64,000 nucleotides of DNA from Cercis canadensis (taxonomy: Eukaryota; Streptophyta; Magnoliopsida; Fabales; Fabaceae), in NCBI GenBank assembly GCA_003255065.1, contig QAOA01008324.1, positions 2,157-66,156 of the forward strand, read 5' to 3'. The translations under genes and the position numbers were made by a program. Below, one piece after another: positions 1 through 10,871 of the stretch; positions within the stretch are counted from its first letter, which is position 1; each line of letters starts with the position of its first letter. The notes below the pieces were generated by a model, which did not search any database, was not told where the DNA came from, and saw nothing but the letters and a program-made list of their open reading frames with translations.

Positions 1-85
1 TGTTAATGGATGAGGAAATGAACATGCAAGAGCTGCTTTCCTAATTTATGCACTTGCATTGTCTCTTCATGGTCATCACCACTAG

Positions 86-348
86 ATGAGCATCTGTGCT
101 AGTTAGTTTTACCATTTCCAGCTCAAGGACATGTCAATTCTTTCATGAACTTGTCACGAAAGTTAGCTGAACATGGCTTCAAAATCATTTTTGTGAACTC
201 AGATTTCATTCACAAGCGAGTGATGGATTCATCGATCGAATCGCAAGATAGCCTAAAGGGATCAAACATAAATTTTTTTGTCCATTTTTGGGAAATTCCA
301 AGTCTTTTCCAAAATTATTGTAAACTTAACACACATGATTACATGTAG
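86..348 (+). pseudogene. UGT83A-like exon 1 fragment (copy A)
   Basis: Opens with ATG and the start of the UGT N-terminus, but a stop (TAG) follows within a few codons. The catalytic-His region (PAQGH) and the stretch resembling NLSRKLAEHGFKIIFVNSDF then read in another frame from about 100. Homology to full UGT exon 1 stops after the codons for GSNI. The sequence then becomes an unrelated T-rich tail that ends in a stop at 346-348. There is no PSPG box and no second exon. The same truncation point recurs in copies C, H and L, so this is an old broken copy amplified with the array. It is almost certainly non-functional. Confidence 0.85.
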
Positions 349-2242
349 TTATGGATGAAAAAAAAAGTATTTTTTTTTTAAAATAAAATGATAGTATTTT
401 TATTTATTTCTTATTAGAGAGGAAGAAGCTACTTGCATGCCCTAAATTATGCAATTAAGGTGAAGTCTATGATAAGAGAAAATCTATTGTACCTCGAATA
501 ATGGGTGTCTGTAGCATTTCAAGTTTTCAACACTAGTATTCAAATTTAAAAAAAAATGTTGTGAGCCTTTATTATGAATTATGTTAATTATAATGATTCA
601 ATTATTTCTTTCAAATATTTTAAATTGAAATTCTATATATCAAATAAGTTTAGAATTTAAATGAACTGACACATTTGAAGAGTAGTACGTTTTGTTAGTT
701 GTTAGACATAGACCTATCTCCAAATTCCCCAACCCTTTATTAATATAGACTAACTGGTAGATGTCGTATTCCTTGACATTCATTTTTTCCTGCAATGAGA
801 ATATTTGAACTAATGCCCTTGACGAGGAATGGATAACCCAAGTATTCCACATTATTTAATTCTTTAATTTATTTATTTTTTTGATTTTAATGATAAAAGT
901 ATTCTCAGGCCAAATTTTATGCACCAAGACTAAGTTTTTCTCCGAGTGATCTCATTGGCACACTTTATATCGGCCTAGTATATTAAGGAGAATTTACAAA
1001 AATTTCTCTGAGTGTTGGTTCCAGGATTCGAATATTAACTAGTTTGAATAAACATCATTTCGACCAGGCCAAATCCTTAGGGTTTGATACTTTATTGATG
1101 ATATAGGTTTTAGGTTTAAATCTTCTTACAAATAGCATTCTCATATCGAGGAAATTAGGCCTAATTTTTTATGCTCAAGCTCAGTTATATAAAGCTTTAT
1201 ATATAAATGGATTGGTCCGATTATTATTTTTTGAATTAAATATTATTTTTAAATTAGAAAATATAAAAAAAATAATTAAATTTAAAAAATGAAAAAAAAT
1301 TAAAATGGAGCCGTGAAAAAAAATCCTATTTTTAAATGGTCTTGTAACATGCCTCATATAAGATAGAAAAGAGAAAGAGGTATAATCCAAGAAAATTAGA
1401 GTGCACGGAGAACAATTAGAGTGCAGAGAGAACAAAAGGATACTTCCATGTGAGATTCTCCCCAAAGCTACATGGCTCTTGCCTCAAATAATACAGTCCC
1501 ACCTTCGATTGAACAATACAGAAGCAGAATGTCCGTTGCAATTTGTTTAAAAGATAAGGACATTTTTCACCTAACATATAGGAATGTGATAATTTTGATA
1601 ACATTAATTATTATTGATTTAAAAATATTTAATTTTTATTGTTTATTTTTCAACAATCAAAATTAAATATTTTTTACATCAATAATTATTATACTATCAC
1701 GTCAAAAGATATAATATAAAATCTTAAAAATTGAATTTTTTTATAACATAAAATTTAAGAATTGAATTGATTTATAAATTAATTTTTTATAAAATTTATT
1801 CAAAATCATATTAACTAAATAATTAGATTTATTTATGTAACATATTAAAATTTATAAATTCTATAACTTTTAATATAATTTCTCTTCAAATCAGTTAAAT
1901 TAATTTCTAATTATAAATCCAATCACTTTGGTGGAATCTTGCTCAGTGTCCTCCACCGAATTGTATTTTCCATTCGTTTCTCTTAGTTAAAAAACACTAA
2001 ACCCCCACATTGTTTATAGTTATATTAATATATTAATGTAAAAGCTACCTCCTCGATGGACACAAAAAAAAAATAAAAATTAAATAAACAGGTTACCAGA
2101 AAAAACAAAACAAGTAGTTGGTTGTCGCACGGCACAATTAAAGGTATATTTTATTAATGTAAATAGTGAGTTTCCATTTGTTGAGCGATGATAAGGCGCA
2201 ATGACTAAAAATATATAGTTTTATAATAGATAAAATTTTATA
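349..2242. repeat. Conserved noncoding tail of the UGT duplication module, copy 1
   Basis: No gene is supported here. The segment is AT-rich and is repeated with few changes at 7175-8906 and 42265-44100, and in part at 48071-49046, 51905-52560, 55082-55530 and 61407-62100. Landmarks shared by several copies include a stretch around 1494-1600 and the block near 1930-1975 that contains TCCTCCACCGAATTG. The short open frames here are chance, because they are not conserved between copies. The part at 1130-1345 also resembles 19010-19320. Confidence 0.8.
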
Positions 2243-2610
2243 GAGTAAAACTCTTTTTTAATCTTTGAAAAATATAGTTATTGACAAATTTATCCTCTAA
2301 AAATTTTTGGTGACAAATTAGTCCTTGAATTATTATTTCGTTTGATAAATTAGTCATTCGCTATTTTAATGAGAAAAGTTTTAAACCCCTGCAGACCCCT
2401 TTTCTAAATTTCTTTCACTGATCTTGTTTACCTATGTTTCAACTCTCATTTTCTTATTTCAAGTTCTTATTTTTTTTCACTAATCTTACTTACTGGAGGA
2501 CTAATTTGTCAATAAAATAATAATTCAAGGATCAATTTGTCACCGACAATTTTTAAAAGACAAATTTGTAAATGACTACATTTTTTAAAGACTAAAAAAT
2601 TTTTTTACTC
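2243..2610. mobile_element. Mutator-type MITE with 9-bp target duplication
   Basis: A 368-bp element with imperfect inverted ends of roughly 120-140 bp. The left end begins GAGTAAAACTC and the right end closes with TTTTTTACTC. It is flanked by the direct repeat AATTTTATA at 2234-2242 and 2611-2619. A 9-bp duplication and long inverted ends are typical of MULE-derived elements. It has no coding capacity. It sits in the spacer ahead of UGT copy B. Confidence 0.85.
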
Positions 2611-2639
2611 AATTTTATAAGTACTAGTGATATTATTTC

Positions 2640-2642
2640 TTA

Positions 2643-2682
<40 letters not shown>

Positions 2683-3520
2683 TTTTACACATCAACACTA
2701 CCTTATCATCTCTTTTTATATTCACACCGTTATTATTATATTGAATCATTTCCCCTTTGCTCTTCTCTCTCCATGACCGATGGTAAAATGACTCTCTCAA
2801 TCCTTTGAAGTAAGACCCTCTCACTCTCGCTCAGGACTCTCTTGGTCTCGACCCTCTCCATGATCGATCATACAATACTTCACTTGTGCAGCTCTGCTTT
2901 TAATTCTATTGGCCGCTTTTGCGTCTTTGAGACTGAATAATATATTATATATCAGAATCCCTCCTATTTAATATTTATTTGTGGACAATAGGAAGAGAGA
3001 GAAACCAAAGCAGAGCCTCCTGAGACTCAAGAGAGTATAGACTCTAGACGTCTCCTTCCTTATCCGTTGCCTTAGCTATTATTGTTCTTTCTTGTACTTT
3101 TCTTTTGTTGATTTGTTGCTGGATTTTATTTTTATTTTTAATTTGTTGGTGATTTGTTACTGAATTTTCTCAACTTGTAACTCTGTAACTCTATTGTTGT
3201 TGTCGCTACGTCTTCCATTTTTCTTGCTGATCTGGCGTGGTTGTGCTTCAGTGATAACAACTCATTGATTCTTCTATCCTTTCCAGCGAAGCAGTGGCCA
3301 AGAGAAAAGATGAGGGGTGAGAAAGCTAGAGAAAGAGAGGAATCGAGATAGGCATAAGACCGTTGGTCATGGTGGAAGAAAGAGCTTAGGAGAAAAAGCA
3401 ACGATTCAGATTTTATTGTGTTCTAACATAGAAAATAAAGATAATGGTGTGAATATAGAGAGGGAGGATGAAGTGGTATTGATGTGTAAAAAATAATATA
3501 TATATATATATATATTTTGT
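2640..3520. mobile_element. Putative TIR element with (AT)n at both ends
   Basis: The left end (about 2680-2735, beginning TTTTTTACACATCAACACTA) and the right end (about 3425-3497) are inverted repeats of each other, including a shared block like TATTCACACC. Both ends run into an (AT)n tract (2647-2679 and about 3497-3516). The interior has no convincing gene. Part of the terminal sequence resembles the MULE at 62101-63188 (TTTTTACRCATCARCA). The exact borders and target duplication were not resolved because of the AT tracts. Confidence 0.6.
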
Positions 3521-3540
3521 CATTTTGTAAAATATTTATG

Positions 3541-3864
3541 CAAATGTGGTAGTTTAAAAATTTTTTATCGATTTAAGATAATTTTAATTAAATTATTAAT
3601 AAGCATGCAAAAAAATATGTCACGTTACTTTATAAGTAATATAATTTCAAAAAATACATTGACACATCATTTTTTCATTCTTTGAATAAAATAATTAAAA
3701 AATACTATTTGTGTAAAAAATTTATACAATGTTCTATTTTAATAAATAGTTAGTCAATTTGTCCCAAAATTGACACACTAGTAATTATAAGTCCAATAAT
3801 CGATGAGGAATGAACATACAATTACTAGAGCTGCTTGCTTGCCTAAGTCATCCGCAGCCTCTTC
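3541..3864 (+). promoter_or_regulatory. Type I leader upstream of UGT copy B
   Basis: This upstream block recurs before UGT copies G, I, M, N and P, and in variant form before E. It has a constant stretch about 100 bp before the ATG that ends CTTGCCTAAGTCATCCGCAG. The position equivalent to the TATAAATA found before copy E reads TACAATTA here. I infer that this is proximal promoter or 5' UTR shared by duplication. No transcription start can be read directly. Confidence 0.5.
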
Positions 3865-6054
3865 ATGGACATTAGCACTAGAAACACAATCTCAGAGATG
3901 AGCATCCCAAATGTGCTAGTTTTACCATTTCCAGCTCAAGGACATGTCAATTCTTTCATGAACTTGTCGCAAAAGTTAGCTGAACATGGCTTCAAAATCA
4001 TTTTTGTCAACTCAGAGTTCAACCATAAGCGAGTGATGGCTTCATCAGTGGAATCACAAGAGAGCTTTATGGGATCAAACATAAAATTTGTGTCAATCCC
4101 AGATGGTTTAGGACCTGAAGAGGACAGAAACGATTCGGCTAAGGTAATTTCTGCAATAACGAAGACCATGCCTGCTTTGTTGGAGAAGCTAATGGAGGAT
4201 GTTAGTTGTGCAAACGGCAACTACAATAGGATCAGTTGCANAAGTTCCTAACATTGGTGCTTTCATTGAGAGTCAGAAACGCAGCGGCAAGGGGCGACCT
4301 TGGAAATGAGCGACCAGGGAAAGGGCTACCTGGCAGACAGAGTGATAGCCACCCTGAGTGGGCAGCCAAGAGTGGGCCGTCTGTGGGCGTCTGGCTTCTC
4401 AAGGGGTGGGTAATGTTACGATATGGGAAGTCCCACATCGGTTTCACAAGAAAGTGTGAAATTGTACTTAAGTTTAAGAGACTCTCTCACTTAATAGGCT
4501 AGTCTTTTGGGTTGGGCTTAAGTTCCTAACAAATACCCATCTTTTCAGCGGTTTCTAATACGTTGCAAACTGTGGGAGGAATTCTCTTTTCCTCTGTCCC
4601 CCTTTCATTGCTCAGAACTAGAAATATATACAAATATGCCTAGGAACTCTCAACCCTATAGGTCAACTATACACAATAAAGCAGATGATCAGAAACTCCT
4701 TCCTTCCTAGAATTACTCCTAAATATACTCCTAGAAAAACTAATACCTATCAATCAAGGATACAAAATAATATAGACAGTACAACTGCTATATTTACATG
4801 ATTACCACTCTACCAACTCTACCATTCTACCACAATACCCCCCCTCAAGTTGGTGCATGAAGATTGCTAATGCTCAACTTGCAGAGAAACTAGTNTAGCT
4901 ATCATAGCCATCACCCATTACTTTTTCAGATTTTCTTACTACTCTAAGCTATGTTTGGGAGTTTTGAAAGGAGAGGAAAATAATTGCTTTCTTTCATCTT
5001 TTTCAAATAGAAGCAAATGCTTTAAATCCAAAATGGTTCTTGAGATATCATGCATTTCTATCCACCAACACTTCATAGTTATGTTAATTACTATATTATA
5101 TATGTGCATAGTTTTTCTTCTCTCTCTCTCTCTCTTTGTCTATATATATATATATGTTTATTTATTTATTGGCATTGAAGGAACGCCTATCCAAAAAAGG
5201 ACATTTTAGCTGTCTCCAAATATGCCTATATGCACACAGATCAAATTTGGTGGTCTAATTTTGGAGACTCAGAGAGTCATAAGCAGGTATTTCACTATAA
5301 CAAGGGGTTCTTACAAATTTTAGATTCAGCAGAGTGGTGGCTCTGCAACACCACTTATGAACTTGAACCTGGACCATTATCTTTTCTTCCAAAGCTCCTA
5401 CCAATTGGCCCATTTATAGAAAGTTCTCCTGTTAAAAGATCGTTAGGACAATTCTGGGAAGAAGACCTGTCCTGCATAAATTGGTTGGATCAACAACCAC
5501 CTTGTTCTGTCATATACATTGCCTTTGGTAGTTTCACTCTTTTCAACCCAAACCAGTTCAAAGAACTAGCTCTTGGACTTGAACTCACCAGCAGGCCTTT
5601 TCTTTGGATTGTGCGTTCAGATGTTAACAGCAGCACAAAGAATGAATACCCAAATGAATTTCAGGGAAATCTTGCGAAAATTGTTGGATGGGCACCTCAA
5701 AGGCAAGTGTTAAGCCACCCTGCCACAGCTTGCTTTATTAGCCACAGTGGTTGGAATTCTACCATTGAAGGTTTGTGTAATGGAGTGCCTTTCTTGTGTT
5801 GGCCATATTTTGGGGATCAACATTTTAATAAGCATTACATTTGTGATGAGTGGAAGGTTGGGATGGGATTTGACTCGGATGAGAAAGGAATTATGTCAAG
5901 TGGGGAGATTAAAAAGAAAGTGGAGCAGCTGATTAATGATGAAAATATAAGAAGTAGGTCTATGAAACTGAAGGAGATGCTCATGAGTAACATAGTAGAA
6001 GTTGGCCAGTCTTCCGAGAATTTCAGTAAGTTTGTCAAGTGGTTGAAAGAATAA
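3865..6054 (+). pseudogene. UGT83A-like glycosyltransferase, broken (copy B)
   Basis: Family-1 UDP-glycosyltransferase of alpha type. Exon 1 (3865-4240) has the catalytic-His motif PAQGH and ends at a single N (4241) inside the ISC-VAD region. Retroelement sequence (4242-4894) and a second N follow, then intron tail and exon 2 (5181-6054). Exon 2 carries a nonsense codon TAG at 5207-5209, where other copies have CAG. It also has a 1-nt deletion near 5226 that shifts frame. After that it reads openly for about 275 codons through a PSPG box from WAPQRQVL to FGDQ. In that box the usual HCGW is HSGW (Cys20 to Ser). Even without the gaps, the two exon-2 lesions make it a pseudogene. UGT83A enzymes transfer glucose to small acceptors in the cytosol; the acceptor is not predictable. 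Confidence 0.9.
4242..4894 (-). mobile_element. Fragment of TRIM + TFIIB + copia LTR composite
   Basis: Bounded by single Ns at 4241 and 4895. It is about 98% identical by eye to 9708-10360. In order it holds: the end of a TRIM LTR, the TRIM interior and second LTR (to 4531), a 24-bp scrap of the TFIIB-like exon, a complete 282-bp copia LTR (4556-4837), the polypurine tract, and 56 bp of copia interior. The TFIIB scrap, including GTTTC, abuts the LTR at 4551-4555 exactly as at 10017-10021. The orientation given is that of the copia element. Confidence 0.85.
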
Positions 6055-6911
6055 GGATAGTTTTCTTGATGCAGAAGTAAGAAAAATCCTATTCACCTTG
6101 AACATTTCTTGAAGAAAAAATCAGGTCCTTCTGAATTGGTAAATTATATGTTCGATCGGCATAGGTTTGGTTAGACAATTTTTTTCATTTTTAATTATAA
6201 TTGTAATAATCTCTACGTGTTAATTTGGTTCCTAGTTTTTGAATTGTGTTAATTTTTAGTTGTAATAATGTTACATCAAACTCAAATTATTCATTGTATA
6301 TTAATTACTATGGCATTATGTGTTTTTTCTTCTTTTACAAGATGACATGGAAATGGATTTGAACTTTTGATCTTGGGCAAACTACTTAAACCTCAAATTA
6401 CCACATTACACCTAGTAGATAACTATTTTATTGTTTAGTTTCTAATGGATAAAGAATGAGTAAAATTGAATACTGGACCATAACTCCTTAAGGTCCAATT
6501 GAACCCAATAACACCTTAATAGGAATAACCTTCGCACATCTTACATCGCTATGAATAGCACACTCTTGCGGATATGCACACTTTTTACACACATCTATTT
6601 ATTGCACTTTACCAAACTCGGCACAACCGCTAACTTGGACATTGGAATCCAGGTGTTAACACACTTACTTAGCTTAAACTCACATACGTTATTTATGCAG
6701 ATACTTTCTCAGACACCCAACCTCCGATCCTGCACTTGCTGACCTACTCGTCAACACGCATTGTCAAGAGGGGTGCCAACTGACAAGTGAGGACCAAAAT
6801 TGACTTACTGATTATAGGTCCAATAGTGTTAATGGATGAGGAAATGAACATGCAAGAGCTGCTTTCCTAATTTATGCACTTGCATTGTCTCTTCATGGTC
6901 ATCACCACTAG
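6055..6911 (+). promoter_or_regulatory. 3' flank of copy B and type II leader of copy C
   Basis: No gene. The first ~400 bp is the 3' flank shared by all UGT copies. After that comes the type II upstream module, also seen before copies F, H, J and O. The TATA position reads TATGAATA at 6550-6557, degenerate compared with TATAAATA before F and O. The block ends with the common leader (ATTGACTTACTG, then AATGGATGAGGAAATGAACA) that precedes the UGT start. Confidence 0.5.
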
Positions 6912-7174
6912 ATGAGCATCTGTGCTAGTTAGTTTTACCATTTCTAGCTCAAGGACATGTCAATTCTTTCATGAACTTGTCACGAAAGTTAGCTGAACAT
7001 GACTTCAAAATCATTTTTGTGAACTCAGATTTCATTCACAAGCGAGTGATGGATTCATCGATCGAATCGCAAGATAGCCTAAGGGGATCAAACATAAATT
7101 TTTTTGTCCATTTTTGGGAAATTCCAAGTCTTTTCCAAAATTATTGTAAACTTAACACACATGATTACATGTAG
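6912..7174 (+). pseudogene. UGT83A-like exon 1 fragment (copy C)
   Basis: A near-identical duplicate of fragment A, offset by 6826 bp. It has the same early stop after ATG, the same loss of homology after GSNI and the same stop at the end. There is no exon 2. Non-functional. Confidence 0.85.
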
Positions 7175-8906
7175 TTATGGATGAAAAAAAAAGTATTTTT
7201 TTTTTAAAATAAAATGATAGTATTTTTATTTATTTCTTATTAGAGAGGAAGAAGCTACTTGCATGCCCTAAATTATGCAATTAAGGTGAAGTCTATGATA
7301 AGAGAAAATCTATTTGTATGCTTGAATAATGGGTGTCTGTAGCATTTCAACACCAGTATTCAAATTTTTTTTTAAAAAAATGTTGTGAGCCTTTATTATG
7401 AATTATGTTAATTATAATGATTCTATTATTTTTTTCAAATATTTTAAATTGAAATTCTATATATCACATAAGTTTAGAATTTAAATGAACTGACACATTT
7501 GAAGAGTAGTACATTTTGTTAGTTGTTAGACATAGACCTATCTCCAAATTCCCTGTCCCTTTATTAATATAGACTAACTGGTAGATGTTGTATTCCTTGA
7601 CATTCATTTTTTCTTGCAATGAGAATATTTGAACTAATGCCCTTGACGAGGAATGGATAACCCAAGTATTTAGCATTATTTGATTCTTTTATTTATTTAT
7701 TTTTTTGATTTTAATGATAAAAGTATTTTCAGGCCAAATTTTATGCACCAAGACTAAATTTTTCTCTGAGTGATCTTATTGGCACACTTTACATCGGCCT
7801 AGTGCATTAAGGAGAATTTACAAAAATTTCTCTGAGTGTTGGCCCCAGGATTCAAATATTAACTAGTTTGAATAAACATCATTTTAACAAGGCCAAATCC
7901 TTAGGGTTTGATACTTTATTGATGATATAGGTTTTAGGTTTAAATCTTCTTACAAATAGCATTCTCATATCAAGGAAATCAAGCCTAATTTTTTATGCTC
8001 AAGCTCAGTCATATAAAGCTTTATATATAAATGGATTGGCCTGATTATTATTTTTTGAATTAAATATTATTTTTAAAATAAAAAATATAAAAAAATAATT
8101 AAATTTAAAAANAAATGAAAAAAAATTAAAATGGAGCCGTGAAAAAAAATCCTATTTTTAAATGGTCTTGTAACATGCCTCATATAAGATAGAAAAGAGA
8201 AAGAGGTATAATCCAAGAAAATTAGAGTGCACGGAGAACAATTAGAGTGCAGAGAGAACAAAAGGATACTTCCATGTGAGATTCTCCCCAAAGCCACATG
8301 GCTCTTGCCTCAAATAATACAGACCTACCTTCGATTGAACAATACAGAAGCAGAATGTCCGTTGCAATTTGTTTAAAAGATAAGGACATTTTTCACCTAA
8401 CATATAGGAATGTGATAATTTTGATAACATTAATTATTATTGATTTAAAAATATTTAATTTTTATTGTTTATTTTTTATTTTTCAACAATCAAAATTAAA
8501 TATTTTTTACATCAATAATTATTATACTATCACGTCAAAAGATATAATATAAAATCTTAAAAATTGAATTTTTTTATAACATAAAATTTAAGAATTGAAT
8601 TGATTTATAAATTAATGTTTTATAAAATTTATTCAAAATCATATTAACTAAAGAATTAGATTTATTTATGTAACATATTAAAATTTATAAATTCTATAAC
8701 TTTTAATATAATTTCTCTTCAAATCAGTTAAATTAATTTCTAATTATAAATCCAATTACTTTGGTGGAATCTTGCTCAGTGTCCTCCACCGAATTGTATT
8801 TTCCATTCGTTTCTCTTAGTTAAAAAACACTAAACCCCCACATTGTTTATAGTTATATTAATATATTAATGTAAAAGCTACCTCCTCGATGGACACAAAA
8901 AAAAAA
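7175..8906. repeat. Noncoding tail of the UGT duplication module, copy 2
   Basis: Aligns with 349-2080 with scattered substitutions and small indels. It contains a single N at 8112 in an A-rich run and ends at another N (8907), where UGT exon sequence starts abruptly. In copy 1 the module instead continues for another 1.7 kb before its UGT, so the join at 8907 skips sequence. No gene is supported. Confidence 0.8.
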
Positions 8907-8907
8907 N

Positions 8908-9439
8908 GAATATGGCTTCAAAATAATTTTTGTCAACTCAGAGTTCAACCACAAGCTAATAGAGGATGTTAGTTGTGTAAACGGCAACTACAATAGGATC
9001 AATTGCATAGTTGCTGATGTCAATATGGGATGGGCCTTGGAAATTGCTAACAAGCTGGGAATCAGAGGAGCTGTCCTCTGGACTGCATCTGCAGCTATGT
9101 TTGCATTGCAATACAACATTCCAAGGCTGATAGATGATGGAATCATTGATTGCAATGGTAAGATATATGATTTTATTAATATGTTTTCTGTTTTAACTAC
9201 TATATCTTCACATGCATATCATCACCAAGGTAAATCATCCAGGTTTCAACTTAACTTCAAAATATATTGTATATATGCTTCATCATCATCCGAGTATACT
9301 TTATAATTCCATAAAAATAAAACAACACATGTTTAAAGGAAAAAGAAAATTTCTAAATACTAAGGCATAATTAACTAACAAAATAAGAAACATGAGAGAA
9401 TTGAAGAAAATAAATAATATAACAAAGAACACCACGAAA
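8908..9439 (+). pseudogene. UGT83A-like exon 1 with internal deletion, plus intron start (copy D)
   Basis: Alpha-type exon 1 that begins after an N in the codons for EHGFKIIF. At FNHK it jumps straight to the codons for LIEDVSCVNG. About 240 bp is missing between two AAG triplets, relative to copies N and O. The rest of exon 1 runs to the donor (CAATG/gtaag) at 9157/9158. Intron sequence matching copy F continues to CACGAAAG at 9439 and there stops abruptly at the TFIIB-like sequence. No exon 2 follows. It is broken by deletion and insertion. Confidence 0.85.
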
Positions 9440-9588
9440 GATGAGAAAGTTCGTGTCTCCAAGTTTGACCCTTTGGCAACCAATGGTGGTCTTGGCACTA
9501 ATGTTTTCATTGGAAACTCTAATGGCTCCCCTAGTGGTACTGCCCTTAACTGGTGGCGTAACAACGTCGTCAATTCCAAGTCGAATAG

Positions 9589-9997
9589 TGTTACGATATG
9601 GGAAGTCTCACATCGGTTTCACAAGAAAGTGTGAAATGATATTTAAGTCTAAGAGGCTCTTTCACTTAATAGGCTAGTCTTTTAGGTTGGGATCTCCTCT
9701 TGGGCTTAAGTTCCTAACATTGGTGCTTTCATTGAGAGTCAGAAACGCAGCGGGAAGGGGCGACCTTGGAAATGAGCGACCAGGGAAAGGGCTACCTGGC
9801 AGACAGAGTGACAGCCACCCTGAGTGGGCAGCCAAGAGTGGGCCGTTTGTGGGCGTCCGGCTTCTCAAGGGGTGGGTAATGTTACGATATGGGAAGTCCC
9901 ACATCGGTTTCACAAGAAAGTGTGAAATGATACTTAAGTTTAAGAGGCTCTCTCACTTAATAGGCTAGTCTTTTAGGTTGGGCTTAAGTTCCTAACA
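9589..9997 (+). mobile_element. TRIM retrotransposon inserted in the TFIIB-like exon
   Basis: A 409-bp element with short direct terminal repeats at 9589-9719 (131 bp) and 9880-9997 (118 bp). Both begin TGTTACGATATGGGAAGTC and end TTCCTAACA. A TGG primer-site-like start (TTGGTGCTTTCATTGAG) follows the first LTR. A purine-rich stretch (AAGGGGTGGGTAA) precedes the second. The flanks AATAG (9584-9588) and AATAC (9998-10002) are a near-perfect 5-bp target duplication. It has no coding capacity, which is normal for TRIMs. Confidence 0.88.
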
Positions 9998-10021
9998 AAT
10001 ACCCATCTTTTCAGCGGTTTC

Positions 10022-10303
10022 TAATATGTTGCAAACTGTGGGAGGAATTCTCTTTTCCTCTGTCCCCCTTTCATTGCTCAGAACTATAAATATATACAAA
10101 TATGCCTAGGAACTCTCAACCCTATAGGTCAACTATACACAGCAAAGCAGATGATCAGAAACTCCTTCCTTCCTAGAATTACTCCTAAATATACTCCTAG
10201 AAAAACTAATACCCATCAATCAAGGATACAAAATAATATAGACAGTACAACTGCTATATTTACATGATTACCACTCTACCAACTCTACCATTCTACCACA
10301 ATA
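10022..10303 (-). repeat. Copia 3' LTR
   Basis: 282 bp. It begins TATTGTGGTAG on the minus strand, immediately after a G-rich polypurine tract. It matches 14782-15042 closely except for an extra ~20 bp (TCAGAAACTCCTTCC region) that the other LTR lacks. A further copy is at 4556-4837. Confidence 0.9.
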
Positions 10304-10315
10304 CCCCCCCTCAAG
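10304..10315 (-). other. Copia polypurine tract
   Basis: The minus strand reads CTTGAGGGGGGG directly against the 3' LTR. This is the expected plus-strand priming site and fixes the LTR start at TATTG. Confidence 0.8.
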
Positions 10316-10355
10316 TTGGTGCATGAAGATTGCTAATGCTCAACTTGCAGAGAAA

Positions 10356-10856
10356 CTAGTCAAACTGATGTTTGCCCAAGGCTTTCGTGAAGATATCAGC
10401 TAGTTGTGCATGAGAAGGGACATGAATTGGTCGAATATTGCCTTTTAGTATCTCATCTTGGACAACGTGGTAGTCCACTTCAATATGTTTTGTCCATTCA
10501 TGAAATACCGAGTTCTTTGCTATATGCAATGCTGCTTGACTGTTAGAATAAAGCCGCATGGGTTTTAAGTGTAGCACACTTAGGCTGGACAAAATCCCTT
10601 TCAGCCACTTCAATTCACAAGTTGTTGTCGCCATGGATCCATATTCTGCTTTTGCTGATGATCGAGATACTGTATGCTGCTTCTTAGTCTTCCAAGATAT
10701 TGGAGAATTACCCAAGAGTACAAACCACCCGGTGAGAGATATTCGAGTCAAAGGGCAACTAGCCCAGTCTGAATCACACCACCCATAAAGTTGCAAGTCA
10801 TAGTCACGACGCAACATAATACCTTGCCCTAGATGTCCCTTTAAATATCGTACCAC
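10356..10856 (-). pseudogene. Copia RNase H domain
   Basis: An open frame of 166 codons with the copia RNase H signature: YGWCDSDWASC (first Asp), then AEYGSMATTTCELKWL (Glu), then LYSNSQAALHIAKN, and a C-terminus like HVPSHAQLADIFTKALG. It degrades the RNA strand during reverse transcription. It is separated from the upstream RT frame by a stop and frameshift at about 10860-10872. Confidence 0.9.
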
Positions 10857-10871
10857 TCTTAGCGCATCTTC

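Noticed and set aside
1181-1666. Short open frames conserved at 8073-8552
   Set aside because: They are conserved only because the segment is duplicated, and the frames differ in start, end and indels between copies.
4236-4502. Open frame of 88 codons, repeated at 9687-9968
   Set aside because: It runs through TRIM terminal repeats and interior; TRIMs are non-coding and the frame includes an N.
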